Shown: positions 1-8,271, numbered from the stretch's first letter. The stretch is DNA of 64,000 bases from Litorivivens sp041624475 (GCF_041624475.1 NZ_JBFJUX010000003.1:248001-312000); one strand, 5' to 3'. Made by a program: numbers and translations. Notes: generated from the letters alone by a model not told the origin.

Positions 1-1
1 T

Positions 2-364
2 TCTGCCTTTCAGGCTCGCTGGCGCAAGAAGCGCACTGCCGCCAACAAGAAAAAGTTGGCGTCTATTGCGCGTAAACTTGCGAGCAAGCACAAGCAGGCA
101 GCACGTAAGCTAGAAGCCAAGGCTAAGGCTGCTGAGAAGAAAGCTGCCAAAAAAGCGGCGCCAAAAAAACGCAAGGCCAGTGCTAAGCGCAAGGCCGCGC
201 CTAAAAAGGCAGCTGCAGCGAAAGCTCCGGCGAAAAAGAAAGCTGCCAAGAAGAAGGTAGCGAAGAAAAAAGTCGCGAGAAAAACGGCTGCTAGAAAGGC
301 ACCGGCCAAGCGAAAAGCCGCTCCCAAGAAAAGGGCAGCAGCTAAAGCCAAGGCAAAAAAATAA
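2..364 (+). CDS. Lys/Ala-rich histone H1-like protein (5' end outside window)
   Basis: The reading frame is open to the left edge of the window, so the gene is 5'-truncated. The visible part begins with a short less repetitive segment (SAFQARWRKKRTAANKK) and then becomes almost pure Lys, Ala, Arg and Pro, with recurring KKAA, KKVAKKK and APKK units. Such tails are known from histone H1-like and AlgP-like bacterial proteins, which bind DNA through charge. A TTG at 56 is in frame, but sequence upstream of it has the same composition and probably belongs to the protein. The opposite strand is also open because of composition and is not a gene. The role as a nucleoid protein is inferred. Confidence 0.7.
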   Translation, partial: SAFQARWRKKRTAANKKKLASIARKLASKHKQAARKLEAKAKAAEKKAAKKAAPKKRKASAKRKAAPKKAAAAKAPAKKKAAKKKVAKKKVARKTAARKAPAKRKAAPKKRAAAKAKAKK

Positions 365-393
365 TCACAGCTGAAAGTGTTGTGATGTAACTA

Positions 394-428
394 AAAGGGC
401 AGTAACTGCAGTGCAGTTACTGCCCTTT
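394..428. terminator. Bidirectional hairpin between histone-like gene and mobA
   Basis: A 17-bp perfect inverted repeat (394-410 and 412-428) with a one-base centre lies between two convergent genes. Its arms begin and end with AAA/TTT. It contains the last codons and stop of mobA, so it can serve both strands. Confidence 0.65.
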
Positions 429-992
429 GCGTTCCAGATGGTTAATATTCTGGAAGGCCTCTGTCATCCCGGAAAATGCTGTTGGTTTACAACGCAGCGT
501 TTGCAGCCAGCCTTTGACACTCAAATCCTCCCCGGCCAGTCGTTCGTCCAGGTCTGTTAATACCGTTCGCAACACCAATACGCAGAGATAGTGGGCGCGA
601 TGCTCGTCAGCCGCATAGCTTGCTTCGAGTCCGCTATTCATGGTGGTCTCAAGTAAAGCGCTGGCCAGCAGAGACGGTAGCAATGGGTAGTCGCAGGGGG
701 CGACCAGTATCCAGTCGCTCTCACAATAAGGAGCACACGCAGCTATTCCGGCCAATGGGCCGCGAAAATCCCGTTCGCTATCGGTGTGCACTGGGTAGCC
801 CAATTTTTGGTATGTGGGGATGTTGCGATTTGCGCTAATGTGCAGGTTATCGACCTGGGGTGCTATCCGCTCAACCACATGTTCGATTAACGGCCTGTTC
901 TGCCAGGTAACGAGCCCCTTGTCCTGCCCACCCATGCGAAGACCCTGTCCGCCAGCCAGTATGATTGCGTCGATATTTTGCTGTGTCGCCAT
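417..992 (-). CDS. mobA: Molybdenum cofactor guanylyltransferase
   Basis: MobA transfers GMP from GTP to molybdopterin to make the guanine dinucleotide cofactor of DMSO-reductase-family enzymes in the cytoplasm. The N-terminal nucleotide-binding loop (LAGGQGLRMGGQDKG, residues about 12-26) is the family signature, and 191 aa fits the family. The frame stays open upstream to 1097, but that extension would run into tsaB and looks unrelated to the family, so ATG at 992 is preferred. It is divergent from tsaB with under 90 bp between them. The only molybdoenzyme seen here (41.7-44 kb) is of the xanthine dehydrogenase family, which normally uses the cytosine rather than the guanine form, so MobA probably serves other enzymes elsewhere. 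Confidence 0.9.
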   Translation of the reverse strand: MATQQNIDAIILAGGQGLRMGGQDKGLVTWQNRPLIEHVVERIAPQVDNLHISANRNIPTYQKLGYPVHTDSERDFRGPLAGIAACAPYCESDWILVAPCDYPLLPSLLASALLETTMNSGLEASYAADEHRAHYLCVLVLRTVLTDLDERLAGEDLSVKGWLQTLRCKPTAFSGMTEAFQNINHLERKGQ

Positions 993-1078
993 GGGATTCG
1001 CGCCTGCCGGTGTCGGGGGCCTGTGATATGATTCGCCCGCAAAATTATTCATTGATATTGTAAGTGGGGACTTCCCTG

Positions 1079-1744
1079 ATGGCCACGATGTTGGCAATTG
1101 AAACGTCTGCCGACGCCTGCTCGCTCGCCCTGTTGCGAGAGGGTGAAATGCTGGAACGGCACGAGATTCTGCCGAAGTCTCATACCCAGCATATTTTGCC
1201 TATGGCAGATGCTTTGCTGGCAGATGCAGGTCTTCAGCTCAGGCAGCTTGACGGAATTGCCTTTGGTCGGGGTCCGGGCTCGTTTACCGGCCTGCGGGTC
1301 TGTGCATCGGTCGTACAGGGCTTGGCGCTGGCGGCGGATTTACCCTGCGTACCGGTGTCCAGTCTGCAGGCGCTCGCTCAGACGGCGCTTCGGAAGTGGG
1401 AGATGCAGGAGGGCGATGAAATCGCTTGTTGTATTGACGCACGGATGGATGAGGTCTATTGGTCGCGCTATCGTGTGGCAACCAGCGGGGTTGAGCCGCT
1501 GGACGACGAGCACCTGAGCGCACCGGAAGCGGTGGTGGTCGGTGAGAATGTACGTTTCATTGTAGGCTCAGGGCTGAACTACGCAGACCGACTGGGGGGG
1601 CTTCAGGGCAGCCAGGACGCAGCCCTGCTGGCGCGAGCCTCGGCCGTTGCCGAGATCGGTGCCCTTGAATTGTCAGCCGGGCGCGTTGTCAGCGCAGAGC
1701 AGGCGCTCCCTCTGTATCTGCGCGACAATGTGGCCTGGCGTTAG
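1079..1744 (+). CDS. tsaB: tRNA threonylcarbamoyladenosine biosynthesis protein TsaB
   Basis: TsaB is the non-catalytic partner of TsaD in the complex that makes t6A37 in ANN-decoding tRNAs. The N-terminus (MLAIETSADACSLALL) and the segment FGRGPGSFTGLRVCAS match the ASKHA-fold TsaB family, and about 221 aa is usual. The start is uncertain: GTG 1064, ATG 1079 and ATG 1088 are all in frame. ATG 1079 has a GGGGA-like element about 8 bases upstream. A YciO-type relative of the pathway lies at 59.3 kb. Confidence 0.92.
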   Translation: MATMLAIETSADACSLALLREGEMLERHEILPKSHTQHILPMADALLADAGLQLRQLDGIAFGRGPGSFTGLRVCASVVQGLALAADLPCVPVSSLQALAQTALRKWEMQEGDEIACCIDARMDEVYWSRYRVATSGVEPLDDEHLSAPEAVVVGENVRFIVGSGLNYADRLGGLQGSQDAALLARASAVAEIGALELSAGRVVSAEQALPLYLRDNVAWR

Positions 1745-1792
1745 TTGTTATTGCCTGTCGCCTACAACAATCAGAAAAAGGAATAACCTCAG

Positions 1793-2596
1793 GTGGATGT
1801 AGTTCAGGCACTTATTCTGGCCGTCATTCAGGGATTGACGGAATTTTTGCCGGTGTCCAGTTCCGGGCATCTGGTTTTGCCGGCGGCGCTATTGGGTTGG
1901 GATGATCAGGGGCTGGCGTTTGATGTTGCCGTGCATTTTGGGTCCCTGCTGGCTGTCGTTGTATTTTTTCGAAACGATATTGCAAGTCTTCTGCAGGCCT
2001 GGCTTAAAAGCCTGCTCAGCCGCCAGGGTACGGATGACAGTCGTTTGGCTTGGTGGGTGATTGTCGGCACCTTGCCTGCGGTAGTACTGGGGCTGGTGTT
2101 CGATGATGTTATTGAAGCGCATCTGCGCACGGCCTGGGTGCTTGGAACGACCACCCTGGTATTTGGCCTTTTGCTGGCTGTTGCGCAGGGTTTCGCCGCG
2201 GACAAGCGCTGTCGGGATCTGACGCTTATGATGGTGCTGGTGATTGGCTTTGCGCAGGCTCTGGCGCTGGTGCCGGGAACATCGCGCTCTGGGATCACCA
2301 TAACGGCTGCTGTTTTTCTTGGGATGAGCTTGATCGAAGCTTCCCGCTTTTCCTTCTTGTTGTCGATTCCGGTAATTTCTGGTGCGGCCCTGCTTAAATC
2401 GCTGGATTTGATCAGCGCCGGTGACGCGGTCGACTGGGCGGTATTATTCGGCGCCATGGCGGTGTCAGGCCTTACGGCATTTCTCTGTATCGGCTGGTTT
2501 ATGCGTTGGGTTGAACGCATCGGTCTGGTACCTTTTGCGGTTTATCGGGTGGTATTGGCTGCGGCCATTTTTGCCACCGCTTATTGGCAGATGTAG
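1793..2596 (+). CDS. uppP: Undecaprenyl-diphosphatase (bacitracin resistance)
   Basis: UppP dephosphorylates undecaprenyl pyrophosphate at the periplasmic face of the inner membrane to regenerate the carrier lipid for peptidoglycan and O-antigen synthesis. The family's two signature segments are present: QGLTEFLPVSSSGHL near residue 14 and VPGTSRSGITI near residue 160. The protein is 267 aa with several hydrophobic helices. GTG at 1793 is the start, with an AAGGAA element upstream. It follows tsaB by 48 bp and precedes the dehydrogenase by 9 bp. A PopT-type recycling transporter for the same lipid is at 20.5 kb. Confidence 0.95.
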   Translation: MDVVQALILAVIQGLTEFLPVSSSGHLVLPAALLGWDDQGLAFDVAVHFGSLLAVVVFFRNDIASLLQAWLKSLLSRQGTDDSRLAWWVIVGTLPAVVLGLVFDDVIEAHLRTAWVLGTTTLVFGLLLAVAQGFAADKRCRDLTLMMVLVIGFAQALALVPGTSRSGITITAAVFLGMSLIEASRFSFLLSIPVISGAALLKSLDLISAGDAVDWAVLFGAMAVSGLTAFLCIGWFMRWVERIGLVPFAVYRVVLAAAIFATAYWQM

Positions 2597-2605
2597 GACA
2601 CGACT

Positions 2606-3514
2606 ATGCAGCAGAGCAAACCCCGCCTCGCCTTTATCGGTTTGGGTGTTATGGGCTTTCCGATGGCGGGGCATTTGAGTCAGCGCTTTGAGCTTTCTGT
2701 ATACAATCGCAGCACGGATAAAACCGAGCGCTGGCAGGCGAGCTATCGCGGTCGCCGCGCGGAAAGTGCAGCGGCAGCAGTAGCTGACGCGGATATTGTT
2801 TTTTGTTGCCTCGGTGCGGATGAAGATGTCGAGGCGATGCTGGTTGGAGAAGGCGGCATACTGTCTGCTATGAAGCAGGGCGCGCTGTTATGCGACCACA
2901 CAACAACCTCCGCCGAGCTGGCAAGGCGCATGGGGCAGGCCGCTGGGAAATCTGGTGTGCGATTTGTTGACGCGCCGGTATCCGGTGGTCAGAAAGGCGC
3001 CGAAGACGGGGTATTGACCGTGATGATGGGCGGCGCGGAGGCCGATTGCGAGAGCTTGTATCCGGTACTGGAATGCTACGCCAAACGCGCTCGGCGACTG
3101 GGAGAGGTTGGTTCCGGCCAGCTCACCAAAATGGTAAATCAGATCTGCATTGCCGGTCTGGTGCAGGGGTTGGCCGAAGGTATTCAGTTTGCCAAAAATG
3201 CGGGCCTCGATGCGGCCGAAGTGGTTGATGTGATCTCTCAGGGCGCGGCCCAGTCCTGGCAGATGGAAAACCGCTATAAAACCATGATCGAAGGTAAGTA
3301 CGATTTTGGCTTTGCGGTGGAGTGGATGCGCAAAGATTTAAACTACGCACTGGCCGAGGCCCGCCGCAATCACAGCCACTTGCCGGTGACAGCTTTGGTG
3401 GATCAGTTTTACAGTGAGGTGGAGGCCTTGGGTGGCGCTCGCTGGGATACCTCCAGCCTGCTAGCGCGTTTAGAAAACGCCTCACGGAAACCTTCTGACG
3501 GAAACAAAGCATGA
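2606..3514 (+). CDS. NAD(P)-dependent beta-hydroxyacid dehydrogenase (HIBADH family)
   Basis: This 302-aa protein has the Rossmann motif FIGLGVMGFPMAG (residues 10-22), the substrate-binding segment DAPVSGGQKGAEDG (about 122-135) and the family's catalytic lysine in GQLTKMVNQ (K175). These place it with 3-hydroxyisobutyrate, tartronate-semialdehyde and glyoxylate/succinic semialdehyde reductases. The exact substrate cannot be read from the sequence. It lies between uppP and the M18 aminopeptidase, whose ATG overlaps its stop in an ATGA arrangement, so the two are translationally coupled. Confidence 0.85.
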   Translation: MQQSKPRLAFIGLGVMGFPMAGHLSQRFELSVYNRSTDKTERWQASYRGRRAESAAAAVADADIVFCCLGADEDVEAMLVGEGGILSAMKQGALLCDHTTTSAELARRMGQAAGKSGVRFVDAPVSGGQKGAEDGVLTVMMGGAEADCESLYPVLECYAKRARRLGEVGSGQLTKMVNQICIAGLVQGLAEGIQFAKNAGLDAAEVVDVISQGAAQSWQMENRYKTMIEGKYDFGFAVEWMRKDLNYALAEARRNHSHLPVTALVDQFYSEVEALGGARWDTSSLLARLENASRKPSDGNKA

Positions 3515-4809
3515 CGGAAAAAGATCACTTTAATCAGGCTATGCTGGACTTTCTTCAGGCCAGCCCGACACCCTTTCACGCGGTGGCCGAAATGAGCCAG
3601 CGCTTGGTTGAGGCAGGCTTTGTCGAACTGAATGAAGCCGAGGCCTGGCATTTAGAGCCCGGTGGTAAATATTACGTGCAGCGCAATCAGTCGAGTCTGG
3701 TGGCCTTTGTCTATGGACGGTCGCCGCTGCTGGACACCGGCTGGCGGCTCTGGGGGGCGCACACCGACAGCCCCTGTCTGAAACTCAAACCCCAGGCCGA
3801 CCTGGAGAATAAAGGCTATCGGCAATGGGGCGTTCAGGTTTACGGCGGCGCCTTACTGAACCCTTGGTTTGACCGCGATCTGTCTTTGGCCGGACGCGTG
3901 CATTTTAAAACGACGGGTGGCGAACATCGCCGCTGCCTGATTAATCTGGAAAGGCCAATTGCGATTATCCCGAGTCTAGCCATTCACCTGGACCGCGAAG
4001 CCAATAATGCGCGCACCGTGAACCCCCAGACCGATATGCCGCCGATCGTCTGTCAGAGCACCGAAGACACTGATCTCAATAGCCTGTTACTGGAGCATTT
4101 ACGGCAGACTGGCCACAGTGAGGCCGGTGAAATACTGGATTTCGATCTGAGTCTGTTTGATACCCAACCGCCGGCTCAGGTGGGATGGCGCAACGAGTTT
4201 CTCGCCAGCGCTCGCTTGGACAACCTGCTGTCGTGCTATGTTGGCCTAGCCGGGCTGCTGGACGCGGGCGACACCACCCACAGCGTGCTGGTATGTAATG
4301 ACCACGAAGAGGTGGGTAGTCAGTCGGCCATTGGTGCTCAGGGGCCAATGCTCAAATCCATTCTCCAGCGTATTGCCGGTACGCACGAAAATTTTGAGCG
4401 TGCGATACATCGGTCACTGATGGTGTCTGCAGATAATGCCCATGGGGTTCACCCGAACTACGTTGACCGACATGACAACAACCATGGCCCGCTGTTGAAT
4501 GCTGGGCCGGTGATTAAAATCAATGCCAACCAGCGCTATGCCAGTACCAGCGAGACCAATACGCTGTTTACGGCCTTCTGCGGTGCCTGCGATGTGCCGG
4601 TGCAGCAGTTTGTGATCCGCAGTGATATGGGCTGTGGCAGCACGATTGGCCCGATTACATCTTCAGCATTGGGTGTGCGTACGGTGGATATTGGGGTGCC
4701 GACCTTTGCCATGCACTCGTGCCGCGAGCTGGCCGGAAGCAGTGATGCTCACGGTCTTGCTAAAGTGGCTGAGTATTTTATGGCCTGCGAAACATTGCCG
4801 GAAGTATGA
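3511..4809 (+). CDS. apeB: M18 family aminopeptidase
   Basis: This is a cytoplasmic dizinc aminopeptidase of the aspartyl aminopeptidase family, 432 aa, the usual length. Metal-ligand regions are visible in order: GAHTDSPCLKLKP, NDHEEVGSQS with the catalytic Glu-Glu pair, SADNAHGVHPNY and RSDMGCGSTIGP. It releases N-terminal residues during peptide turnover. The start overlaps the preceding dehydrogenase by 4 bp. A perfect palindrome follows the stop. Confidence 0.92.
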   Translation: MTEKDHFNQAMLDFLQASPTPFHAVAEMSQRLVEAGFVELNEAEAWHLEPGGKYYVQRNQSSLVAFVYGRSPLLDTGWRLWGAHTDSPCLKLKPQADLENKGYRQWGVQVYGGALLNPWFDRDLSLAGRVHFKTTGGEHRRCLINLERPIAIIPSLAIHLDREANNARTVNPQTDMPPIVCQSTEDTDLNSLLLEHLRQTGHSEAGEILDFDLSLFDTQPPAQVGWRNEFLASARLDNLLSCYVGLAGLLDAGDTTHSVLVCNDHEEVGSQSAIGAQGPMLKSILQRIAGTHENFERAIHRSLMVSADNAHGVHPNYVDRHDNNHGPLLNAGPVIKINANQRYASTSETNTLFTAFCGACDVPVQQFVIRSDMGCGSTIGPITSSALGVRTVDIGVPTFAMHSCRELAGSSDAHGLAKVAEYFMACETLPEV

Positions 4810-4811
4810 GT

Positions 4812-4833
4812 GGAGTCCGCGGCCGCGGACTCC
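4812..4833. terminator. 22-bp perfect GC-rich palindrome between apeB and enoyl-CoA hydratase
   Basis: GGAGTCCGCGG is followed directly by its reverse complement, between two convergent genes. There is no clear T-run on either side, so it is either a weak bidirectional terminator or a mRNA 3'-end hairpin. Confidence 0.5.
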
Positions 4834-4849
4834 TGCGGGACTGCGCGCC

Positions 4850-5638
4850 TTAGAGCTTGAATTCGGGTTTGCGCTTGGCTTTGAAGGCTTCAATACCCTC
4901 GCGCCCGTCAGCGGTATTCATTACCGCCGCGATACCCTGCGATTCCAACTCCATCTGGGTTTCCAGACTTTCATTGAAGGTTGAGGCCAGCAGCTTTTTC
5001 ACAACGCCATGAGACAGGCGGGGGCCGGCAGCTAGCTGGGCGGCGAGCTTGTTGGCTTCAGCCATTAACTCGTCGTCGGCAACCGCACGCGTAACCATAC
5101 CCCAGTCGGCGGCTTCAGCGGCGGTCAGGCGGCGGTTGGTCAGCATCAATTCCTGGGTGCGGCGCAAACCGATCAGACGAGGCAGAAAGTAGCTTGAACT
5201 GCCATCGGGGCTGGCACCGATGCCTGTGTAGGCCATCGTGAATTTGGCGGATTCTGCCGCAAGTACAATATCGCCAATCAGGGCCAGGCTGAAACCTGCA
5301 CCGGCCGCGGCGCCGTTCACGGCGACAATTACCGGAGCATTCATGCGGGTCAGCCGGGAAATGGCCGCGTGGAGATAGGCGGTAATTTCCTTGATCACGC
5401 TACCCACCTGATCACCAGCCTCCGCAAAGGCCTGAATATCGCCGCCCGCGCAGAATAATTTGCCGTTGCCGGTCACGATCAAGGCTCGAATGCTGTTCGA
5501 TTCGCTGACGGCAATGGCCGCCTGCATCAGTTCACGGGCCAGTTCTACATTGAGTGCGTTGGCTGCATCCGGACGGTTCAGGGCCAGCGTGGCTACGCCG
5601 TTTTGCTCTTCAAGGGTCAGGGTGTTGTAGTTGCTCAT
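4850..5638 (-). CDS. Enoyl-CoA hydratase/isomerase family protein
   Basis: A 262-aa crotonase-fold protein. The N-terminus has LNRPDAANALN, the oxyanion-hole region reads FCAGGDIQAFAE, and the second oxyanion segment reads NGAAAGAGFSLAL. The position after GIGASPDGSSSY carries Asp/Gly/Ser where classical hydratases have the catalytic Glu, so it may be an isomerase or a specialised hydratase rather than an ordinary beta-oxidation hydratase. It is monocistronic, convergent with apeB, and lies downstream of the porin in the same direction. Substrate unknown. Confidence 0.85.
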   Translation of the reverse strand: MSNYNTLTLEEQNGVATLALNRPDAANALNVELARELMQAAIAVSESNSIRALIVTGNGKLFCAGGDIQAFAEAGDQVGSVIKEITAYLHAAISRLTRMNAPVIVAVNGAAAGAGFSLALIGDIVLAAESAKFTMAYTGIGASPDGSSSYFLPRLIGLRRTQELMLTNRRLTAAEAADWGMVTRAVADDELMAEANKLAAQLAAGPRLSHGVVKKLLASTFNESLETQMELESQGIAAVMNTADGREGIEAFKAKRKPEFKL

Positions 5639-5702
5639 GATGGTGTCTCGTCATGTGAAGCAGGCGAGACTAGATGAGCGGGGGAGAGTGGTCAAGGGGG
5701 AA

Positions 5703-5730
5703 GCCCGGTTGCCTGAGGCGGCAACCGGGC
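5703..5730 (-). terminator. Porin terminator hairpin
   Basis: An 11-bp perfect stem (5703-5713 with 5720-5730) and a 6-base loop lie just past the porin stop. The following minus-strand sequence is only weakly T-rich. Confidence 0.55.
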
Positions 5731-5739
5731 AGGCAGGCT

Positions 5740-6945
5740 TTACCAGATCAGTTGCAGACGGGTAGAGAAGGCATTCCCCTTGTCTTCGCCGTTGGCATCG
5801 TCTTCATCAAGGCTGGTAGTGATGTAGTTGGCCGACAGGCGAACATTTTTGTTCACGTACCAGTTCACACCGACCGTGATGTTGTCGAAGCCGTTTTCAA
5901 CAGCGCCAGTGCGATCGTCATCCACTTCGCCTTGCTCAAATTTGGCAACCAGCTCAACCGCGCCGTTGACACCTTGTGGTTTGATCTTGTCAAAGACACC
6001 TTTCTTGGCTTTATAGCCACGGGATTCACCGGTAAGTGTCCAGGCACCTTGGATATAGTAGCCGCTGTACTCGACTTCGTTGGTATCGTCTTCCCAGCTG
6101 GCACTGACATATTCACCCTGTACTGAGAAGGGGCCGCTCATCCATGCCGCTTCCAGACCGTACTGGCTCTGCTCGTTAGCGGTGGTGAAATCACCCGCCG
6201 AAGTCAGGAGTACCTTATTTGCAGTGTGCACGGCCAGGCGTTGATCAAACTCAACCGTTACCGGCACGTCGCGATCGATTTCTGAGCGGATGAAAGCTGC
6301 CCCAAGATGGACCACATTGTCTTTCTGGGCGATGGGGGCAAACGTGGCGCGGCCGCCAAAGTTGTGCAGCTCGCTGCCGTCTTCATCGGCACTGCCTTCG
6401 TAGAGGCCAACCGCCCAGCTGTAGTTGTCGCCGCCACTGCTCAGTTGAATGTTCTGGTGGTTGCGACCAGCCATAACAAACTCAAACATCGCCGAGCGTT
6501 CGATGGTGGAGATGTACTTGGAGCTGGTCAGTTCTTCCAGGCCAAAGGGGACTTTGTATTTACCCACAGTGACATCAGCCACGTCCCAGCCGCTGTATTT
6601 GATATAGGCGTCTTCAAGCTGATTCTTGCCGCCGTTATCGACATTAAAGGTGTACTGTAGTTTGTAGTGCCAGTCGCCATACACAGTGCCCTTGACTGCC
6701 AGGCGTGAACGGCGCAGTTCGCTCTTGTGTGCGTCCTTGCCAGTTGCGTGATGAATGTTGTCGAAGTAGTCGTTGTCCCACATCAGGCGACCGTCGATAT
6801 CAAAGCTGAAATCGCCGTCGGCGGTCGAGATGCTCAGATCACCTTTGGAGCCAATGATCAGATCATCGCCCGCAGTGGTTACAGTACCGGCAACAGCAGT
6901 GCCGGAGAGGGCTGCGATGGACAGGGCCAGCAGTTTACGTTTCAT
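5740..6945 (-). CDS. OprO/OprP-type phosphate-selective porin
   Basis: A 401-aa outer-membrane beta-barrel protein. It begins with a classic signal peptide (MKRKLLALSIAALSGTAVAG) and ends in FSTRLQLIW, with the terminal aromatic residue expected for BAM-dependent insertion. Features such as DIDGRLMWDNDYFD, LRRSRLAVKGTVYGDW, KYKVPFGLEE and GVNWYVNKNVRLSANY are those of the OprO/OprP family. That family includes phosphate and polyphosphate channels, but many members have other specificities. No convincing PhoB box was found upstream, so phosphate selectivity is not shown. It has its own long 5' intergenic region. Confidence 0.88.
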   Translation of the reverse strand: MKRKLLALSIAALSGTAVAGTVTTAGDDLIIGSKGDLSISTADGDFSFDIDGRLMWDNDYFDNIHHATGKDAHKSELRRSRLAVKGTVYGDWHYKLQYTFNVDNGGKNQLEDAYIKYSGWDVADVTVGKYKVPFGLEELTSSKYISTIERSAMFEFVMAGRNHQNIQLSSGGDNYSWAVGLYEGSADEDGSELHNFGGRATFAPIAQKDNVVHLGAAFIRSEIDRDVPVTVEFDQRLAVHTANKVLLTSAGDFTTANEQSQYGLEAAWMSGPFSVQGEYVSASWEDDTNEVEYSGYYIQGAWTLTGESRGYKAKKGVFDKIKPQGVNGAVELVAKFEQGEVDDDRTGAVENGFDNITVGVNWYVNKNVRLSANYITTSLDEDDANGEDKGNAFSTRLQLIW

Positions 6946-7504
6946 TGCACAGTCTCCAGAGTCTATTTTAGTTGTGACCTGAGCGTATTCTACGCAGCAG
7001 GGTGTTGCGCGGGTCGACAGGCTTCCCGATCAGGGTGCTATTCTGTGACTAAAATGTTTCAGAATTATTAAAATAAGTAAGAAGCATCATTTAAATGACA
7101 TATCGCCGTCACAGATGTGTTTTTAAAACGTCATTTTCAGAGCCTGTCAAGACAAATCCCGTGTGACAGAGGAAATATGTTTTCCACAGAATCTGTGGAT
7201 AAGTCAGTGGGTAAAATGTCGAATACCTTGCCGAGCGGCGGTGTTATGCGCCTTTCAGCAAATTGGATAAAAATTCGACATAATTAATAAGTCGTTAAAA
7301 AACAGTATCTTATCGGTTTTTCTGGAGGTGAATCTGGAGGGCGCCTTATTTTGGTGCGCAATTTTTCGACAACCTATTGGCTTGTGAATAATTGTTACCC
7401 AAGCGTGCACAATTTTGTAACCTGTTACCGCACTAAACGACAATATCGTGCATTAGCGATGTCATCAGGTAACACTTGCGGCGAGGGCTTGTGACTTAGC
7501 AGTT
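6946..7504. other. 559-bp AT-rich gap between divergently placed porin and the queD stop, with DnaA-box matches
   Basis: No convincing gene was seen; a 62-codon minus-strand frame (7255-7443) has no recognisable features. The gap must hold the porin promoter. It contains three matches to the DnaA box TTWTNCACA (7180-7188 forward, 7194-7202 and 7383-7391 reverse) and several GTAAC/GTTAC words around 7394-7475, including GTAACCTGTTAC at about 7419. Confidence 0.5.
7180..7202. promoter_or_regulatory. Inverted pair of DnaA-box matches
   Basis: TTTTCCACA (7180-7188) faces TGTGGATAA (7194-7202, the reverse complement of TTATCCACA). The pair forms a perfect inverted repeat, TCCACAGA-A-TCTGTGGA, at 7183-7199. 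A third match, TGTGAATAA, is at 7383-7391. The match to the consensus is direct; binding is inferred. Confidence 0.45.
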
Positions 7505-7858
7505 TCAGCCGCGATAGATGCAGCCACTGGTGCAGGTTTCCCGGATTTCGACTGCGCTGAGTTGGGGCAAGTGTGGCTTCATTTCATTCCAGATCCAGAT
7601 CGCCAGATTTTCGCTGGTGGGGTTTTCCAGGCCGGGAATGTCATTCAGGTAGTGGTGGTCAAGTCGCTCGTATACCGGTTTGAAGGATTGCTTGATGTCC
7701 GAGAAATCCATAAGCCAGCCGTAGGTCGGGTCAAGGTCGCCGCTGAGTGTCAGGCGAACGTGAAAGCTGTGTCCATGCAAACGGCTGCACTTATGGCCGG
7801 GCGGCACATTGGGCAGACGGTGAGCAGCTTCGAATGTGAATTCCTTGAAAACGTCCAC
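7505..7858 (-). CDS. queD: 6-carboxy-5,6,7,8-tetrahydropterin synthase
   Basis: QueD converts 7,8-dihydroneopterin triphosphate to 6-carboxytetrahydropterin, the first committed step of queuosine synthesis. At 117 aa it has the family length. The zinc histidines and catalytic cysteine are in FEAAHRLPNVPPGHKCSRLHGHSF (here described in parts: AAHRLP, GHKCSRLHGHS), and the C-terminus has the conserved ETCTSGCIYRG. It is monocistronic, with the porin gap on its downstream side and the tRNA promoter region on its upstream side. It fits the tRNA-modification genes elsewhere in the window (tsaB, truD, dusA). Confidence 0.93.
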   Translation of the reverse strand: MDVFKEFTFEAAHRLPNVPPGHKCSRLHGHSFHVRLTLSGDLDPTYGWLMDFSDIKQSFKPVYERLDHHYLNDIPGLENPTSENLAIWIWNEMKPHLPQLSAVEIRETCTSGCIYRG

Positions 7859-8008
7859 GGCAGGATCCTGTAAAATTCGCGGCTATGGTAATGCTCAGCT
7901 GACAGCTTGTACAGAATTCGCTAATGCCCTGAAAATGCTCAAATAACAGACGAATCGAACAGCAAGTAATCAGCTTTCAAAAAACTTTCAAAAACTTTGT
8001 ATTAGCGT

Positions 8009-8036
8009 TTGACACGATCCGGGTTTCCGGTAGAAT
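8009..8036 (+). promoter_or_regulatory. Sigma-70 promoter of the tRNA-Val/tRNA-Asp unit
   Basis: A perfect TTGACA (8009-8014), a 16-bp spacer and TAGAAT (8031-8036) lie 18 bp before the tRNA-Val gene. The stretch after the -10 is GC-rich, as is usual for stringently controlled stable-RNA promoters. Confidence 0.85.
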
Positions 8037-8054
8037 GCGCACCACTCGTTCGGG

Positions 8055-8130
8055 GGGTGGTTAGCTCAGCTGGGAGAGCATCTGCCTTACAAGCAGAGGG
8101 TCGGCGGTTCGATCCCGTCACCACCCACCA
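8055..8130 (+). tRNA. tRNA-Val (anticodon TAC)
   Basis: A 76-nt cloverleaf. The acceptor GGGTGGT pairs with ACCACCC, there is a D-arm TTAGCTCAGCTGGGAGAGC, the anticodon loop CTTACAA reads TAC, the T-arm is GGCGGTTCGATCCCGTC, and CCA is encoded. It is the first gene of a two-tRNA transcript. Confidence 0.97.
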
Positions 8131-8155
8131 ATTTAAACGAGGTAATTTGTTAAGC

Positions 8156-8232
8156 GGACCGGTAGTTCAGTTGGTTAGAATGCCGGCCTGTCACGCCGGA
8201 GGTCGCGGGTTCGAGTCCCGTCCGGTCCGCCA
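8156..8232 (+). tRNA. tRNA-Asp (anticodon GTC)
   Basis: A 77-nt cloverleaf. The acceptor GGACCGG pairs with CCGGTCC, the discriminator base is G, and CCA is encoded. The anticodon loop is CTGTCAC and the T-arm GCGGGTTCGAGTCCCG. It lies 25 bp after tRNA-Val and ends 14 bp before a strong terminator. Its 3' end is repeated about 182 bp downstream. Confidence 0.97.
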
Positions 8233-8245
8233 AACAAATAAAAAA

Positions 8246-8271
8246 GCCCTGCCATCGAGCAGGGTTTTTTT
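8246..8271 (+). terminator. Rho-independent terminator of the tRNA transcript
   Basis: Stem CCCTGC/GCAGGG (8247-8252, 8259-8264) with a 6-base loop is preceded by six A and followed by seven T. Confidence 0.9.

Noticed and set aside
10..351. Long open frame on the minus strand opposite the histone-like gene
   Set aside because: It is a shadow of the Lys/Ala codon pattern; its product is a low-complexity Ala/Phe/Leu chain.
7040..7170. Possible PhoB box upstream of the OprO/OprP-type porin
   Set aside because: On the minus strand CTGTGAC and ATGTCAT occur, but 13 bp apart rather than 11 and with mismatches. Not good enough to claim.
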